Below are positions 1-13,200 of a stretch of DNA of 64,000 nt, piece by piece (positions within the stretch are counted from its first letter, which is position 1; each line of letters starts with the position of its first letter). Position numbers and translations under genes: made by a program. The stretch lies in assembly GCA_947650365.1 (NCBI GenBank), contig OX393555.1, forward strand, positions 84,821,995-84,885,994, written 5' to 3'. Below the pieces are notes generated by a model that was not told the origin of the DNA, did not search any database, and saw nothing but the letters and a program-made list of their open reading frames with translations. The stretch is from Chamaelirium japonicum. Its lineage: Eukaryota; Streptophyta; Magnoliopsida; Liliales; Melanthiaceae.

Positions 1-2381
1 GTCTGTTCTTATCTTCTTTCTCTTTTGTGGAGTTTTGGAATTTAGATTCCTTTTTACTTCATACTTATACCCATGGCCAATTGATTGGAGCAGGACTTCT
101 TCTATCTTCTCTTTTTGTTTATCTTTATATTCTTTTCTCTATTCTTCTCTCTCTTCTCTCTGCTCTCTTCTCTCTTCTTCTCTCTCGTCTGTAGAGTTTT
201 GGAATTTAGATTCCTTCTTACTCCACACCTATACCCATGGCCAATGGACTGGAGCAGGACTTCTTCTCCCCTTCTCTCTTTGTTTATCTCTCCGTTCTGT
301 TCTCTCTTCTACCTAAATAATTTAATTAAATAATATAATTATTTAATTAAGAGAGAAACAAAGACAAAAGAGAGAAGAGAATAAAGAGATAAATGAAGAG
401 AGAAGATAGTAGAAGTCTTACTCCAGTCTATTCGCCACTTGTATAGGTGTAATGTAAGAAGGAATCTAAATTCAAAAACTCTACTTCTCAATATTTATAT
501 GACCTCTTTAGGGTGCGGGATGTGTGATGGCCCTCTCTTTCTCCCATTTCACAATACGTTATCAACACGAACATGTCATGCCCAGGCGAGATAAGAAAAC
601 GGAGATAGAAACGATGACAGAAGAGAGAGAAGACGAGAGAAAAGGATAGAGAGATAAACGAAGAGAAAAGAGAGAAGAAGTCCGGATGCAGTCCATTGGC
701 CACGGGTATAGATGTGAAGTAAGAAGGAATCTAAATTCTAAAACTCCACTTCTCAATAATATAATTAATCTCTCTATTCTCTTCTCTCTTCTCGCATGGA
801 TTAGAGTTTCCTATAGATTGCTTAGGCCCTAAGTAAGCTTACCCTATAAAAAATATACGACCTCTTTAGGGTGGGGTATGTTTGACGACTCTCTCTTTTT
901 CCCATTTCATAACACGTTATCTGCACAAACATGTCAAGCCCAGCCGACCAGTCGTAAGAAAAGAAAGAGAAAAGCGAAGACAGAAGTGGAATTTTGAAAT
1001 ATAGATTCTTTCTTACTTCACACCTATACCCATGGTCAATGGAATAGAGCAGGACATCTTATCTCTTCTCTCTTCATATATCTCTCTGATCTCTTCTCTC
1101 TTCTTCTGTCTCTTCGATCTTTGTTTCTCTCTTCGTTTTCATTTTCTTGCGACTGGTTGGCTGGGTTCAATATATGAGATGGGAGAAAGAGAGAACCGTC
1201 AAACATGCCCCACCCTAAAGGGGTCGTATATTATGTATAGGGTAGCTTAGTTAGTGCCTAATCGATCTATGTCAAACCCTAATCTATGCGAGAAGAGAAA
1301 AGAAAATAGAGAAATTTAACTATATTATTGAGAAGTGAAGTTTTGGAATTTAGATTCCTTCTTACGTCATACCTATACCCGTGGCCAGTGGACTGGAGCA
1401 GGGCTTCTTCTTTTTTCTCACTTTATTTATCTTTTTATTCTCTTCTCTCTTCTTCTCTCTATTCTGTATTCGTTTCTCTCTTTATTTTCTTGTGAGTTGT
1501 CAGCTGGGCTCGATATGTTCGTACTGATAACGAATTATGAATTTAGAGAAATAGAGAGCCGTCAAATATTCCCCACCCTAAAAGGATCATATATTATTTA
1601 AAGGGTAAGCTTACTTTGGGCCTAAGCAATCTATGGGAAACCCTAATCCATAGTAGAAGAGAGAAGAGAAAGGAGAGATTTAATTATATTATTGAGAAGT
1701 GGAGTTTTGAAATTTAGATTCCTTTTTACTTTATACCTATACCCGTGGCTAATTGACTGGAGCAGGATATATTGTCTCTTCGTTTATCTCTTATTTCTTT
1801 TCTCTCTTCTTCTCTCTTCTCTCTTCTCTCAATATGTTATAGCACGAACATGTCGAGCCCAGCCGACCAGTCAAAAGAAAATAGAGCAAGAAACGAACAT
1901 AGAAGAGAGAGAAGAAGAAAGAAGAGAAAGAAGAAATAAATAAAGAGAGAAAAAGAGAAATAAAATATTTTTCATGCTCATAAATTTATATCAATTATTT
2001 AATAATTTTGCTATATTTTATAATTAAATATTTAAATAATAATATTGAGATGATACTATTTAAATATTTAAAGAAATAATAAACTTTATAATATTTAAAA
2101 AATATAAATTAAAATTAATAAGCATTCTCCCATCTCATAACACGTTATCAGCACGAATATGTCGAGCCCAGCCGACCAGTCATAAGAAAACGGAGAGAGA
2201 AACGAAGACAGAAGAGAGAGTAGAAGAGAGAAGAGAATGGAGAGATAAACAAAAAAAGAAGAGAGAAGAAGTCCTATTCTAGTCCATTCGCCAGGGGTTT
2301 AGGTATGAAGTAAGAAGGAATTTAAATTCCAAAACTCTACTTCTCAATAATATAATTAAATCTCTCTGTTCTCTTCTCTCT
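1..2381. repeat. TRIM-like repeat mosaic, left block
   Basis: There is no gene here. The block is made of pieces of one small LTR element in both orientations. Primer-site copies (GTTATCAGCACGA with variants) start at 558, 916, 1836 and 2144 on the plus strand and at 1519 on the minus strand. Each lies beside an LTR end (CTCACAACA) and a purine-rich interior piece carrying the landmark GTCCTGCTCCAGTCCATTGG. About 1960-2110 is AT-rich and resembles the interior AT block of the element. All short ORFs here are translations of the pyrimidine-rich strand and look non-coding. Confidence 0.85.
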
Positions 2382-2834
2382 TCTCCCATAGAATAGGTTT
2401 TTCTATAGATTGCTTAGGCCCTAAGTAAGCTTACCCTATAAATAATATACGACCCTTTTAGGGTGGGGCACATTTGACTTCTTTCTCATTCTCCCATCTC
2501 ACAATATATTATCAGTATGAATATGTCAAGCCCAGCCAACCAATCATAAGAAAACGGAGAGAGAAACAAAGACAGAACAGAGAAGAAGAGAGAAAAGAAT
2601 GAAGAGATAAACGAGGAGAGAAGAGAAAAGAAGTCCTACTCTAATCCATTGGCCACAGGTATAAGTATGAAGTAAGAAAGAATCTAAATTCCAAAACTCC
2701 ACAGAAGAAAGAGAAGAAGAGAGAAGAGAACGGAGAGATAAATAAAGAGAGAAGAAGTCATACTCCAGTCCATTGGCCACGGGTATAGGTGTGATGTAAA
2801 AAGGAATCTAAATTTCAAAACTCCACTTCTTAAT

Positions 2835-3519
2835 AGTATCATCTCAATGTTATTATAATTATCATAGTAATGTTACTATAATTTTTTTAATTAAATTAAT
2901 TATTTATTAAATAATTTAATAATTTAAATAATATAATAATTATGATTTTAGTAGAATAATTAATTTATTTAATTATTTAATTATCTATTTATTTAATTAA
3001 ATTTATTATTTTATTTATTTATTATTATTATATTATAAAATAATTAAATTAGGTAACTATTAAATGATTTAAATTAATAAATAATAAACTAATTATTTAA
3101 TTATAAAATTACTTTATTAATTTATTTTATTAGAAATTTCTTAAAATAATATTTTATTATGAAATAATTAAATAATTAGTCAATTATTTAAATATTTATA
3201 AACTTATTTAGTATAGAAATATATTAAATAGTTATTTAATTAGTCAAATAAATAATTTAATTAATAAATAATTTTATAATTAATTAAATAATAATTAAAA
3301 TAAATTATTATGTAATTATTTGAATATATAGATAATAAAACATTTTTTTAAATAATTTAATATTATTTTAAATAATCAATTAAATATTTAATTATTTTAA
3401 TATTTAAATAATAAATAGATTATTAAAATTATTTAGTTATTTAATTATTTAGATAATTAAATATTTATTTAATTATTTAAAAATTTAACTTATTAAAATA
3501 ATTAAATTAATTAAATAAT
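2835..3519 (+). repeat. AT-rich interior block of the TRIM-like element
   Basis: About 685 bp almost entirely of A and T, with many TTAATTAAAT-like runs. It begins after the landmark TATCATCTCAATGTTATTA and ends at the polypurine tract. Related AT blocks at 14391-15120, 17300-17665, 60310-60655 and 61690-62540 have the same borders, so it belongs to the element rather than being a separate AT satellite. No ORF is supported. Confidence 0.7.
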
Positions 3520-3538
3520 AGAAAGTAAAGAAGGAAGA
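3520..3538 (+). promoter_or_regulatory. Polypurine tract of the TRIM-like element
   Basis: A run of purines (GAAAGTAAAGAAGGAAGA) ends directly at the TG that opens the LTR at 3539. The same tract precedes the LTR on the minus strand at 14367-14390 and 17278-17300. Its position fits a plus-strand primer for reverse transcription. Confidence 0.7.
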
Positions 3539-6500
3539 TGAGGCATACCTGAATTTTTTTGCTTTAAAAATAATTTATATTTTTCTTTATAAAAATTTAA
3601 AATATTACAATAGTTATGCGATCGTTCGATCGGATGGATATCTACCGTCGGACCTCTCCCATGGATCAGGGTTTTCTATAGATTGCTTAGGCCCTAAGTA
3701 AGCTTGCCCTATAAATTAACGAAGAAAAAAAAGAGAAGAAGTCATGCTCCAGTCCATTGGCCATGGGTATAGGTGTGAAGTAAGAAGAATCTAAATTCCA
3801 AAACTCCACTTCTCAATAATATTATTAAATCTCTCCATTCTCTTTTTTTTCCCATCTCACAACACGTTATCAGCACGAACATGTCGATCCCAGCCGACCA
3901 ATCACAAGAAAATTAAGAGAAAAACAAAGATAGAAGAGAGAGAAAAAGAAAGAAGAGAACGAAAAGATAAACGAAGAGAGAATAGAGAAGAAGTCCTACT
4001 CCAGTCCATTGGCCATGGGTATAAGTGTAAAGCAAGAAGGAATCTAAATTCCAAAACTCCATTTCTCAATAGTATCATCTCAATGTTATTATGATTATCA
4101 CAGTAATATTACTATAATTTTTTTAATTAAATTAATTATTATTTTATTATTTAAAAAGTATGAAGTAAGAAGGAATCTAAATTCTAAAACTTTACTTCTT
4201 AATATTTATATGACCCCTTTAGGGTGGGACACTTTTGACGGCTCTGTCTTTCTCCCATCTCACAACACGTTATCAGTATGAACATGTCGAGCCCAGCCGA
4301 CTAGCGAAAGAAAATAAAGAGAGAAACGAAGACAGAAAAGAGAGAAGAAGAGAGAAGAGAACAGAGAGAAAAATAAAGATAGAAAAGAGAAAAAGTCCTG
4401 CTCTAATTTATTGGCCACAGGTATAGGTGTGAAGTAAGAAGGAATCTAAATTCCAAAACTCCACAGAAAAGAGAAGAAGAAATAAGAGGACAGATAAATA
4501 AAGAGAGAAGAGAGAAGAAGTCCTGCTCCAGTCCATTAGCCATGGGTATAGGTGTAAAGTAAGAAGGAATCTAAATTCCAAAACTTACTTGTCTTTGTTT
4601 ATTTCTCCGTTCTCTTCTCTCTTCTCTTCTCTCTCTTCTGTGTAGTATTGGAATTTAGTTCTTTCTTACTTTACACCTTTACCCGTTGTAAATAGACTAG
4701 AGCAGGACTTCTTCTGTCTTCTCTCTTTATTTATCTTTCCTTTCTCTTCTCTCGTCTTCTCTCTCTTCTGTATTTGTTTTTTTCTCAATTAAATAATTAT
4801 ATTATTTAAATAAATTATTTATATAGAAGAGAGAAAAGAACGGAGAGATAAATGAAGAGAGAAGGGGATAAGAAGTCCTGCTCTAATCCATTGGCCATGG
4901 GTATAGGTATGAAGTAAAAAGGAATCTAAATTCCAAAACTCCAAAAAAGAGAGAGAAGAAGAGAGAAGAGAAAGAAGAAGAGAGAGAAGAAAAGAGAAGA
5001 GAACAGAACGATAAACGAAGTGAGAATAAGTCCAGCTCCAGTCCATTGGCCATGGGTATAGGTGTGATGTAATAAGGAGTCTAAATTCCAAAACTCCACA
5101 GAAGAGAGAGAAGATGAGGACAGACTTCTATTTAATTATTAAAACTAGAGAGATTTAAATTATTTTAATTAGGTTCTCTTCTCTCTCCTCACAACTCGTT
5201 ATCAGCACGAACATATCGAGCCCAACCGACTAGTCACTAGAAAATGGAGGAAGAAACAAAGACAGAAAAGAGAGGAAAAGAGAGAAAGAACGAAGAGATA
5301 AACGAAAAGAGAAGAAGTCATGCTCTAGCTCATTAGCCACGGGTATAGGTCTGAAGTAAGAAGGAATCTAAATTCCAAAACTTTACTTCATAATATTTAT
5401 ACGAGCCCTTTAGGGTGGGGCACGTGTAACGGCTCTCTTTTTCTCCTATCTCACAACACGTTATCAGCATGAACATGTCAAGTCCAACAGACCAGTCAAA
5501 AGAAAATTGATAGATAAAAAAAGAGAGAAGAAGAGAGAAGAGAATGAAGAGATAAATGAAGAGAGAAGTAGTCCTGCTCAAGTCCTTTGACCACGGGTAT
5601 AGGTGTGAAGTAATAAGGAATCTAAATTCCAAAACTCTACTTTTGTCTTCGTTTCTCTTTCCGTTTTCTTACGACTAGTCGGCTGAGCTCGACATGTTCG
5701 TGCTGATAACATATTGTGAGAAGGGAGAAAGGGAGAGCCATCAAACGTGCCCCATTCTAAAGGGATCGTATATTATTTATTATTTATAGGGAAAGCTTAC
5801 TTAGGGCCTAAGCAATATATAGGAAACCCTAATCAATGGAAGAAGAGATAAGAGAATGGAGAGAATTAATTATATTATTGAGAAGTGGAGTTTTGGAATT
5901 TAGATTTCTTCATACTTCACACCTATGCCCGTGGCCAATAGACTAGAGCAAGACTTCTTCTCTCTTCTCCTTTCGTTTATCTTTCTATTCTCTTCTCTCT
6001 TCTTCTCTCTCTTTTATCTTCATTTCTCTCTTCATTTTCTTATAATTGGTCGGCTGGGCTTGACATGTTCATGCTGATAACGTGTTGTGAGATAGGAGAA
6101 AGAGAGAGTCGTCAAATATGCCCCACCCTGGAGGGGTCATATAAATATTAAGAAGTTGAGTTTTGGAATTTAGATTCCTTCTTACTTCACACCTATACCC
6201 GTGGCTAATGTACTGGAACATGACTTCTTCTCTCTTCTCTTTTTGTTTATCTCTTCATTCTCTTCTCTCTCTTCTGTCTTTGTTTCTCTCTCCGTTTTAT
6301 TTTCTCTATTCTTCTTTTTTTTCTGTCTTTGTTTCTCTCTCTATTTTCTTGTGACTGGTAGGTTGGGCTCGATATATTTGTACTGATAATGTATTGTGAT
6401 ATGGAAAAAAGAGAGAGTTGTCAAACATGCCCCACCCTAAAGGGGTCGTATAAATATTGAGAAGTGGAGTTTTGAAATTTAGATTCCTTCTTACTTCACA

Positions 6501-7689
6501 CCTATACCCGTGGCTAATGGACTTGAGCAGGACTTCTTCTCTTTTCGGGCTGATAATGTTACTATAATTTTTTTAATTAAATTAATTATTTAATTAAAAC
6601 GAAGAGAGTTTTGGAATTTACTATGATAATCATAATAACATTGAGATAATATTATTGAGACGTAGAGTTTTAGAATTTAGATTCCTTCTTACTTCAAACC
6701 TATACCCATGACGAATGGACTGGAGCAGGACTTCTTCTCTCTTCTCTCTTCGTTTATCTCTCTGTTCTCTTCTCTTTTCTTTTCTCTTTTCTGTCTTTGT
6801 TTCTTTCTCTGTTTTTTATGACTGGTTGACTGGGCTCGATATGTTCGTGCTGATAATGTATTATGAGATGGGAGAAAGAGAGAGCCGTCAAATGTGCCCC
6901 ACCCTAAAGGGGTCATATATTATTTATAAGGTAAGCTTACTTAGGGCCTAAGTTATTTATAGGAAACTCAAATCCATAGGAGAAGAGGGAAGAGAATGGA
7001 GAGAGAAGAGATAGAAGAAGACCAACTCCAGTCCATTGGCCACGGGTATAGAAGTGAAGTATGAAGGAATCTAAATTCCAAAACTCAACTTTTCAATATT
7101 TATACGACCCCGTTAGGGTGGGGCATGTTTGACGCCTCTCTTTCTCCCATCTCACAACACGTTATCAGTACAAACATGTGGAACCCAACCGACCAGTTGC
7201 AAGAAAACGGAGAGAGAAACGAAGACAGAAGTTGATTTTTGGAATTTAGATTCCTTCTTACTTCACACCTATACCCGTGGCCAATGGACTGGAGCAGGAC
7301 TTCTTCTATCTTCTGTCTTCATTTATCTCTCTATTCTCTTCTCTCTTCTTTTCTCTTTTCTATAGAGTTTTAGAATTTAGATTCCTTCTTACTTCACACC
7401 TATATCTGTGGCTAATGGACTGTAGCAGGACTTCTTTTCTCTTCTATCTTTGTTTATCTCTCTATTCTCTTCTCAATTTTGTCTTCATTTATAATATAAA
7501 ATATAAGTCTATTCTACTTAATTATTTAATTATCATAAATAATTATTTAATATACATTAAGATATTCAATTTGGTTTTTAAATTATTAAAGTCCTATTCC
7601 TGTCCATTTTTATTAATTTAAATAACTATTTAATATATTTAGATGTTGAGATGATACTATTTTAAAAATTTTTTAGGTTTCACCTAGAT

Positions 7690-8160
7690 TGTTTAGTCCC
7701 TAAGTAAGCTTACCCTATAAATAATTTACGACCCCTTTAGGGTGGGGCACGTCTGACGGCTCTCTCTTTCTCACATCTTATAACACGTTATCAGCACGAA
7801 CATGTCGAGCCCAACCGACCAGTCGCAAGAAAACGGAGAGAGAAATGAAGACAGAGAAGAGAGAATAAGAGAGAAGAGAACAGAGAGAAAAATAAAGAGG
7901 GAAGTGAGAAGAAGTCTTGCTCCAGTCTATTGGCTACGGGTATAGGTGTGAAGTAAGAAGGAATCTAAATTTCAAAACTTCACTTCTGTTTTTATTTTTC
8001 AGTCCATTTTCTTGCAACTGGTTGGCTGGGCTTGACATGTTCGTGCTGATAACGTGTTGTGAGATGGGAGAAAGAGAGAGTCGTCAAACATACCTCACCC
8101 TAAAGGGGTCATATATTATTTATAGGGTAAGCTTACTTAGGGCCTAAGCAATCTATGGGA
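7690..8160. repeat. Head-to-head LTR-primer-site palindrome
   Basis: A plus-strand LTR piece, primer site (7797) and full interior piece switch at CACTTCT/GTC (about 7980-7990) into a minus-strand head, primer site (8041) and LTR piece. The result is an inverted structure with both LTRs pointing outward from a spacer of about 125 bp. Similar arrangements occur near 5380-5840, 13700-14090, 29970-30400 and 58620-58960. Confidence 0.7.
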
Positions 8161-10100
8161 AACCCTAATCCATAGGAGAAGTGAGAAGAGAACGAAGAGA
8201 TTTAATTATATTATTAAGCAGTGGAGTTTTGGAATTTAGATTCCTTTTTACTTCACACCAATACCCATGGCAAATGGATTGGAGTAGGACTTCTTCTCTT
8301 TTCTCACTTTGTTTATCTCTCCATTCTCTTCTTTCTTTTTTTCTCTTCTCATAATACATTATCAACATGAACATGTCGAGCCCAACCGACCAGTCAAAAG
8401 AAAACAGAAAGAAAAATAAAGACAGAAGAAAGAGAAGAAAAGAGGAGAGAACGAAAAGATAAACGAAGAGAGAAGAGATACGACCCCGTTAGGGTGGGGC
8501 ACGTTTGACGGCTATCTCTTTCTCCTATCACATAACACGTTATCAGCACGACCATGTTGAGCCTAGCCGACCAGTCATAAGAAAATAGAGAGAGACATGA
8601 AGACAGAAGTGGAGTTTTAGAATTTATATTCCTTCTTACTTCACACCTATACCCGTGGTCAATGGACTGGAGCAGGACTACTTCTCTTTTCTCTGTTTAT
8701 TTATCTCTCCGTCATAAAAAAACGGAGAGAGAAAGGAAGACAGAAAAGAGAGAAGAGAACGGAGAGATAAACGAAGAGCGAAGAGAGAAGAAGCCCTGCT
8801 CCAATCTATTAGCTACTAGTATAGGTGTGAAGTAAGAAGAAATCTAAATTACAAAACTCCAATGAAGAGAGAGAAGAAGAGAGAAGAGAATGGAGAGATA
8901 AATAAAGAGGGAAGAGAGAAGAAGTCCTGCTCCAGTCCATTGGCCACGGGTATAGGTGTGAAGTAAGAAGGAAGCTAAATTTCAAAACTCCAATTCTGTC
9001 TTCGTTTCTCTCTCCGTTTCCTTGTGACTGGTCGGCTGGGCACGATATGTTCGCATTGATAACTTATTGTGTGATGGGAGAAAGAGAAAGCCGTCAAACA
9101 TGCCCCACCCTAAATGGGTCATATATTATTTATAGGATAAGTGTTGTGAGATGGGAAAAAGAGAGAGCCGTCAAATATGCCCTACCCTAAAGAGGTCGTA
9201 TATTATTTATAGGGTAAGTATACTTAGGGCCTAAGTAATATATGGAAAACCCTATTCTATGGAAGAAAATAGAAGAGAACGGAGAAATTTAATTATATTA
9301 ATGAGAAGTGGAGTTTTGGAATTTAGATTATTTCTTACTTGACACCTATACCCGTGATAACTCTCTCTTTATCCCATCTCACAACACGTTATCAGTACGA
9401 ACATGTCAAGCTCAGCCAACCAGTCACAATAAAATGGAAAGAGAAATGAAGATAGAAGAAAGAGGAGAAGAGAGAAGAGAACAAAGAAATAAATAATGAG
9501 AGAAGAGAAAAGAAGTCCTGCTCCAGTCCATTAGCCACGAGTATAGACATAAAGTAAAAAGGAATCTAAATTCTAAAACTCTACTTCACAATATTTATAT
9601 GACCCCTTTAGTGTGGGGCACATTTGACATCTCTTTATTTCTTCCATCTCACAATACGTTATCAGCACGAACATGTCTATCCTAGCCGACCAGTCACAAG
9701 AAAGCAGAGAGAGAAATAAAGATAGAAGAGAGAAAAGAAGAGAGAAGAGAACGGAGAGATAAACAAAAAGAGAAGATAGAAGAAGTCCTGCTCCAGTCTA
9801 TTGGCCACGGGTATATGTGTGAAGTTAGAAGGACTCTAAATTCCAAAACTTTACTTCTCAATATTTATATGACCCCTTTAGGGTGGGGCATATTTAAAGG
9901 CTCTATCTTTCTCCTATCTCACAACACGTTATTAGTACGAACATATCGAGCCCACCCGACCAGTCACAAGAAAACGGAGAGAGAAACGAAAACAGAAGAG
10001 AGAGAGAAGGAGAGAAGAGAATGGAAAGATAAACAAAAAGAGAAGAAGTCATGCTCCAGTCCATTGGCCACGGGTATAGGTGTAATGTAAGAATGAATCT

Positions 10101-10279
10101 AAATTCCAAAACTCCACTTCTTAATAGTATCATCTGAACGTTATTATGATTATCGTAGTAAATTTCAAAACTCTCTTAATTTTAAACAATTAATTTAATT
10201 AAAAAAATTATAGTAATATTACTATGATAATCATAATTACGTTGAGATGATACTATTAAGAAGTAGAGTTCTGGAATTT
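10101..10279. repeat. Tail-to-tail palindrome of the TRIM-like interior
   Basis: The left arm (10101-10161) and right arm (10219-10279) are inverted copies of the interior tail (CTCCACTTCT, TATCATCT, TTATGATTATC), separated by a short AT spacer. A related inverted pair lies at about 18800-18975. The arms are recognisable parts of the background element, so this is a rearranged interior rather than an independent MITE. Confidence 0.65.
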
Positions 10280-13200
10280 AGATTCCTTCTTACTTCACAC
10301 CTATACCCGTGGCGATAATTAATTAAATAAGTTAAATATTTATAATGTAAGCTTACTTAGAGCCTAAGCAATCTATGAGAAACCCTAATTTATAAGAGAG
10401 ATCCGATGATGGATAGCCAACCGATCAAAATAAATAAAATAAATAAGCAATTTCCTATCTCACAATATATTATTAGCATGAACATATCGAGCCTAGTCGA
10501 CCAGTCACAAGAAAACGGAGACAGAAATGAAAACAGAAAAGAAAAAAGAAGAACGAAGAGAATGAAAAGATAAACGAAGAGAGAAGAAGTTCTGCTCCAA
10601 TCCATTGGCCATGGGTATATATGTGAAGTAAGAAGTAATCTAAATTCGAAAACTCCACAGAAAAGAGAGAAGAAGAGAGAAGATAACGGAGAGATAAATA
10701 AAGAGAGAAGAGAGAAGAAGTCCTGCTCTAGTCCATTGGCCACGGGTATTTGTGTAAAGTAAGAAGGAATCTAAATTCCAAAACTCCACTTCTTAATAAT
10801 ATAATTAAATCACTTTGTTCTCTTCTGTCTCTGTTCTCTTCTCTCTTCTCCCATGGATTAGGGTTTCCCATAGATTGCTTAGGCCCTAAGTAAGTTTACC
10901 CTATAAATAATATACGACCCCTTTAGGGTGGGAAAAGTTTGACGACTCTTTCTTTCTCCTATCTCAGAACAAGTTATCAGCACGAACATATTAAGCCCAG
11001 TCAACCAGTCATAAGAAAATAGAGAGAGAAACGAAGACAAAAGAGAGAGAAGAAGAGAGAAGAGAATGGAGAGATAAACGAAGAGAGAAGAGAGAAGAAG
11101 TCCTGCTCCAGTTCATTCGCCATGCGTATAGGTGTGAAGTAAGAAAGAATACAAATTCCAAAACTCTACTTCTCAATAACATAATTAAATCTCCCCATTC
11201 TCTTCTCTCTTCTCTCATAGATTAGGGTTTCCTATAGATTGCTTAGGTACTAAGTAAGCTTACCCTATAAATAATTTATGACCCCTTTAGGTTGGGGCAT
11301 GTTTCACAGCTCTCTCTTTCTTTCATCTCACAATACTTACCCTGTAAATAATATATGACCCCTTTAGGGTGGAGTACGTTTGACAGCTCTTTCTTTCTCC
11401 CATCTCATAACATGTTATCAGTAAGAACATGTCGAGCCCAGCCGACCGGTCGCAAGAAAATAGAGAGAGAAATGAAGACAGAAGTGGAGTTTTGGAAATT
11501 AGATTCCTGATTACTTCACACCTATACCCGTGGCTAATAAACTAGAGCATGACTTCTTCTCTCTTCTCTTTTTATTTAACTCTCCATTCTCTTCTCTCTT
11601 TTTCTCTCTTCTGTAGAGTTTTGGAATTTAGATTCTATCTTACTTCACACCTATACCCGTGGTCAATGGTTGGAGCAGGACTTCTTCTCTCTTCTCTCTT
11701 CGTTTATCTTTTCGTTCTCTTCTCTCTACTTCTCTCTCATCTATCTTTGTTTCTCTTTCTATTTTCTTATGATTGATCGGCTAGGCTCGACATGTTCATG
11801 CTGATAACGTATTATAAGATGAGAGAAAGAAAGAGCCATCAAACATGCCCCACCCTAAAGGGATCGTATAAATATTGAGCAGTAGAGTTTTGGAATTTAG
11901 ATTCCTTCTTATTTTACACCTATACCCGTGGCCAATGGACTAAAACAGGAATTTTTATCTCTTTTCACTTCATTTATCTCTCCGTTATCTTTTCTTTTCT
12001 TCTTTCTCTTTTGTCTTCGTTTCTCTCTCCGTTTTCTTGTGACTAATCGGCTGGGCTCGACATATTCGTGAAGATAACGTGTTGTAAAATGGGAGAAACA
12101 ATGAGCCGTCAAACACGCCCCACCCTAAAGGGGTACTATTAATATTAAGAAGTAGAGCTTTGGAATTTAGATTCCTTTTTACTTCACACCTATACCCGTA
12201 GCCAATAGACATGAGCAAGACTTCTTCTCTCTTATCTCTTTTTTTAACTCTCAATTCTCTTATCTCTCCTTCTCTCTCCATCTCTCTCTTCTGTCTTCAT
12301 ATCTCTCTCCGTTTTTTTATGACTGGTCCATTGGGCTCGATATATTCGTGTTGATAACGTATTGTGAGTGGGAGACTGCTTATTTATTTTATTTATTTCA
12401 ATTAATATTTCTTTAAATATTATAAAGTATATCATTTATTTAAATATTTTAATAGTACCATCTTAATATTATTATATAAATATTTAATTATAAAATATTT
12501 CATATTTATTAAATAATTTATATAAATTTATGTGCATAAAAAATATTTTATTTCTCTTATTCTCTCTTTATTTATCTCTCTATTCTTTTCTCTCTTCTTC
12601 TCTCTCTTCTGTCTTCATTTCTTATACCGTTATCTTGTGACTGGTCGGCTGGGCTCGACACGTTCGTGCTGATAACGTGTTGTGAGAAGAGAGAAGAAGA
12701 GAGAAGAGAACGGAGAGAACAATAAAGAGAGAAGAGAAAAAAAGTCTTACTCCAGTTCATTCGCCACCGGTATAGGAGTGAAGTAAGAAAGAATCTAAAT
12801 TTCAAAACTCCACTTCTCAATAATATAATTAAATATCTCCGTTCTGTTCTCTATCTCCCATGGATTAGGGTTTCCCATAGATTGCTTAGGCCTTAAGTAA
12901 GCTTACCCTATAAATACGACCCCTTTAGGATAGGGCATGTTTGATAGATCTCGCTTTCTCCCATCTCACAATTCGTTATCAGCATAAACATGTCGAGCCC
13001 AGCTGACCAGTCGTAAGAAAACGAATAAAGAAATGAAGACAGAAAAGAGAAGAGAACGGAGAGATAAATAAAGAGAGAAGAGAAAAGAAATATTGCTCCA
13101 GTCCATTCGCCATGGGTATAAGTGTGAAGTAAGAATAAATCTAAATTCCAAAACTCCACTTCTCAATAGCATCATCTCAAAGTTATTATAATTATCATAG

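Larger units (their letters stand above)
2382..3719 (+). mobile_element. Near-complete TRIM-like element unit, plus strand
   Basis: This unit shows the element in its natural order. It has the 3' part of an LTR (2382-2506), a degenerate primer site (2508-2520), a purine-rich interior with the GTCC-TGCTCC landmark (partly rearranged at 2580-2830), an AT-rich block (2835-3519), a polypurine tract (3520-3538) and the 5' part of a second LTR starting TGAGGCA (3539-3719). The downstream LTR stops right after its TATA-like CCCTATAAAT and fuses to an interior piece. The interior has no coding capacity, and the size (about 1.5 kb when complete) fits TRIM or SMART elements. Family assignment is inference. 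Confidence 0.75.

Noticed and set aside
35..333. Short hydrophobic ORFs rich in F, L and S throughout the background (here and at hundreds of similar places)
   Set aside because: They are translations of CT-rich repeat DNA, occur in several overlapping frames and both orientations, and have no conserved start or length.
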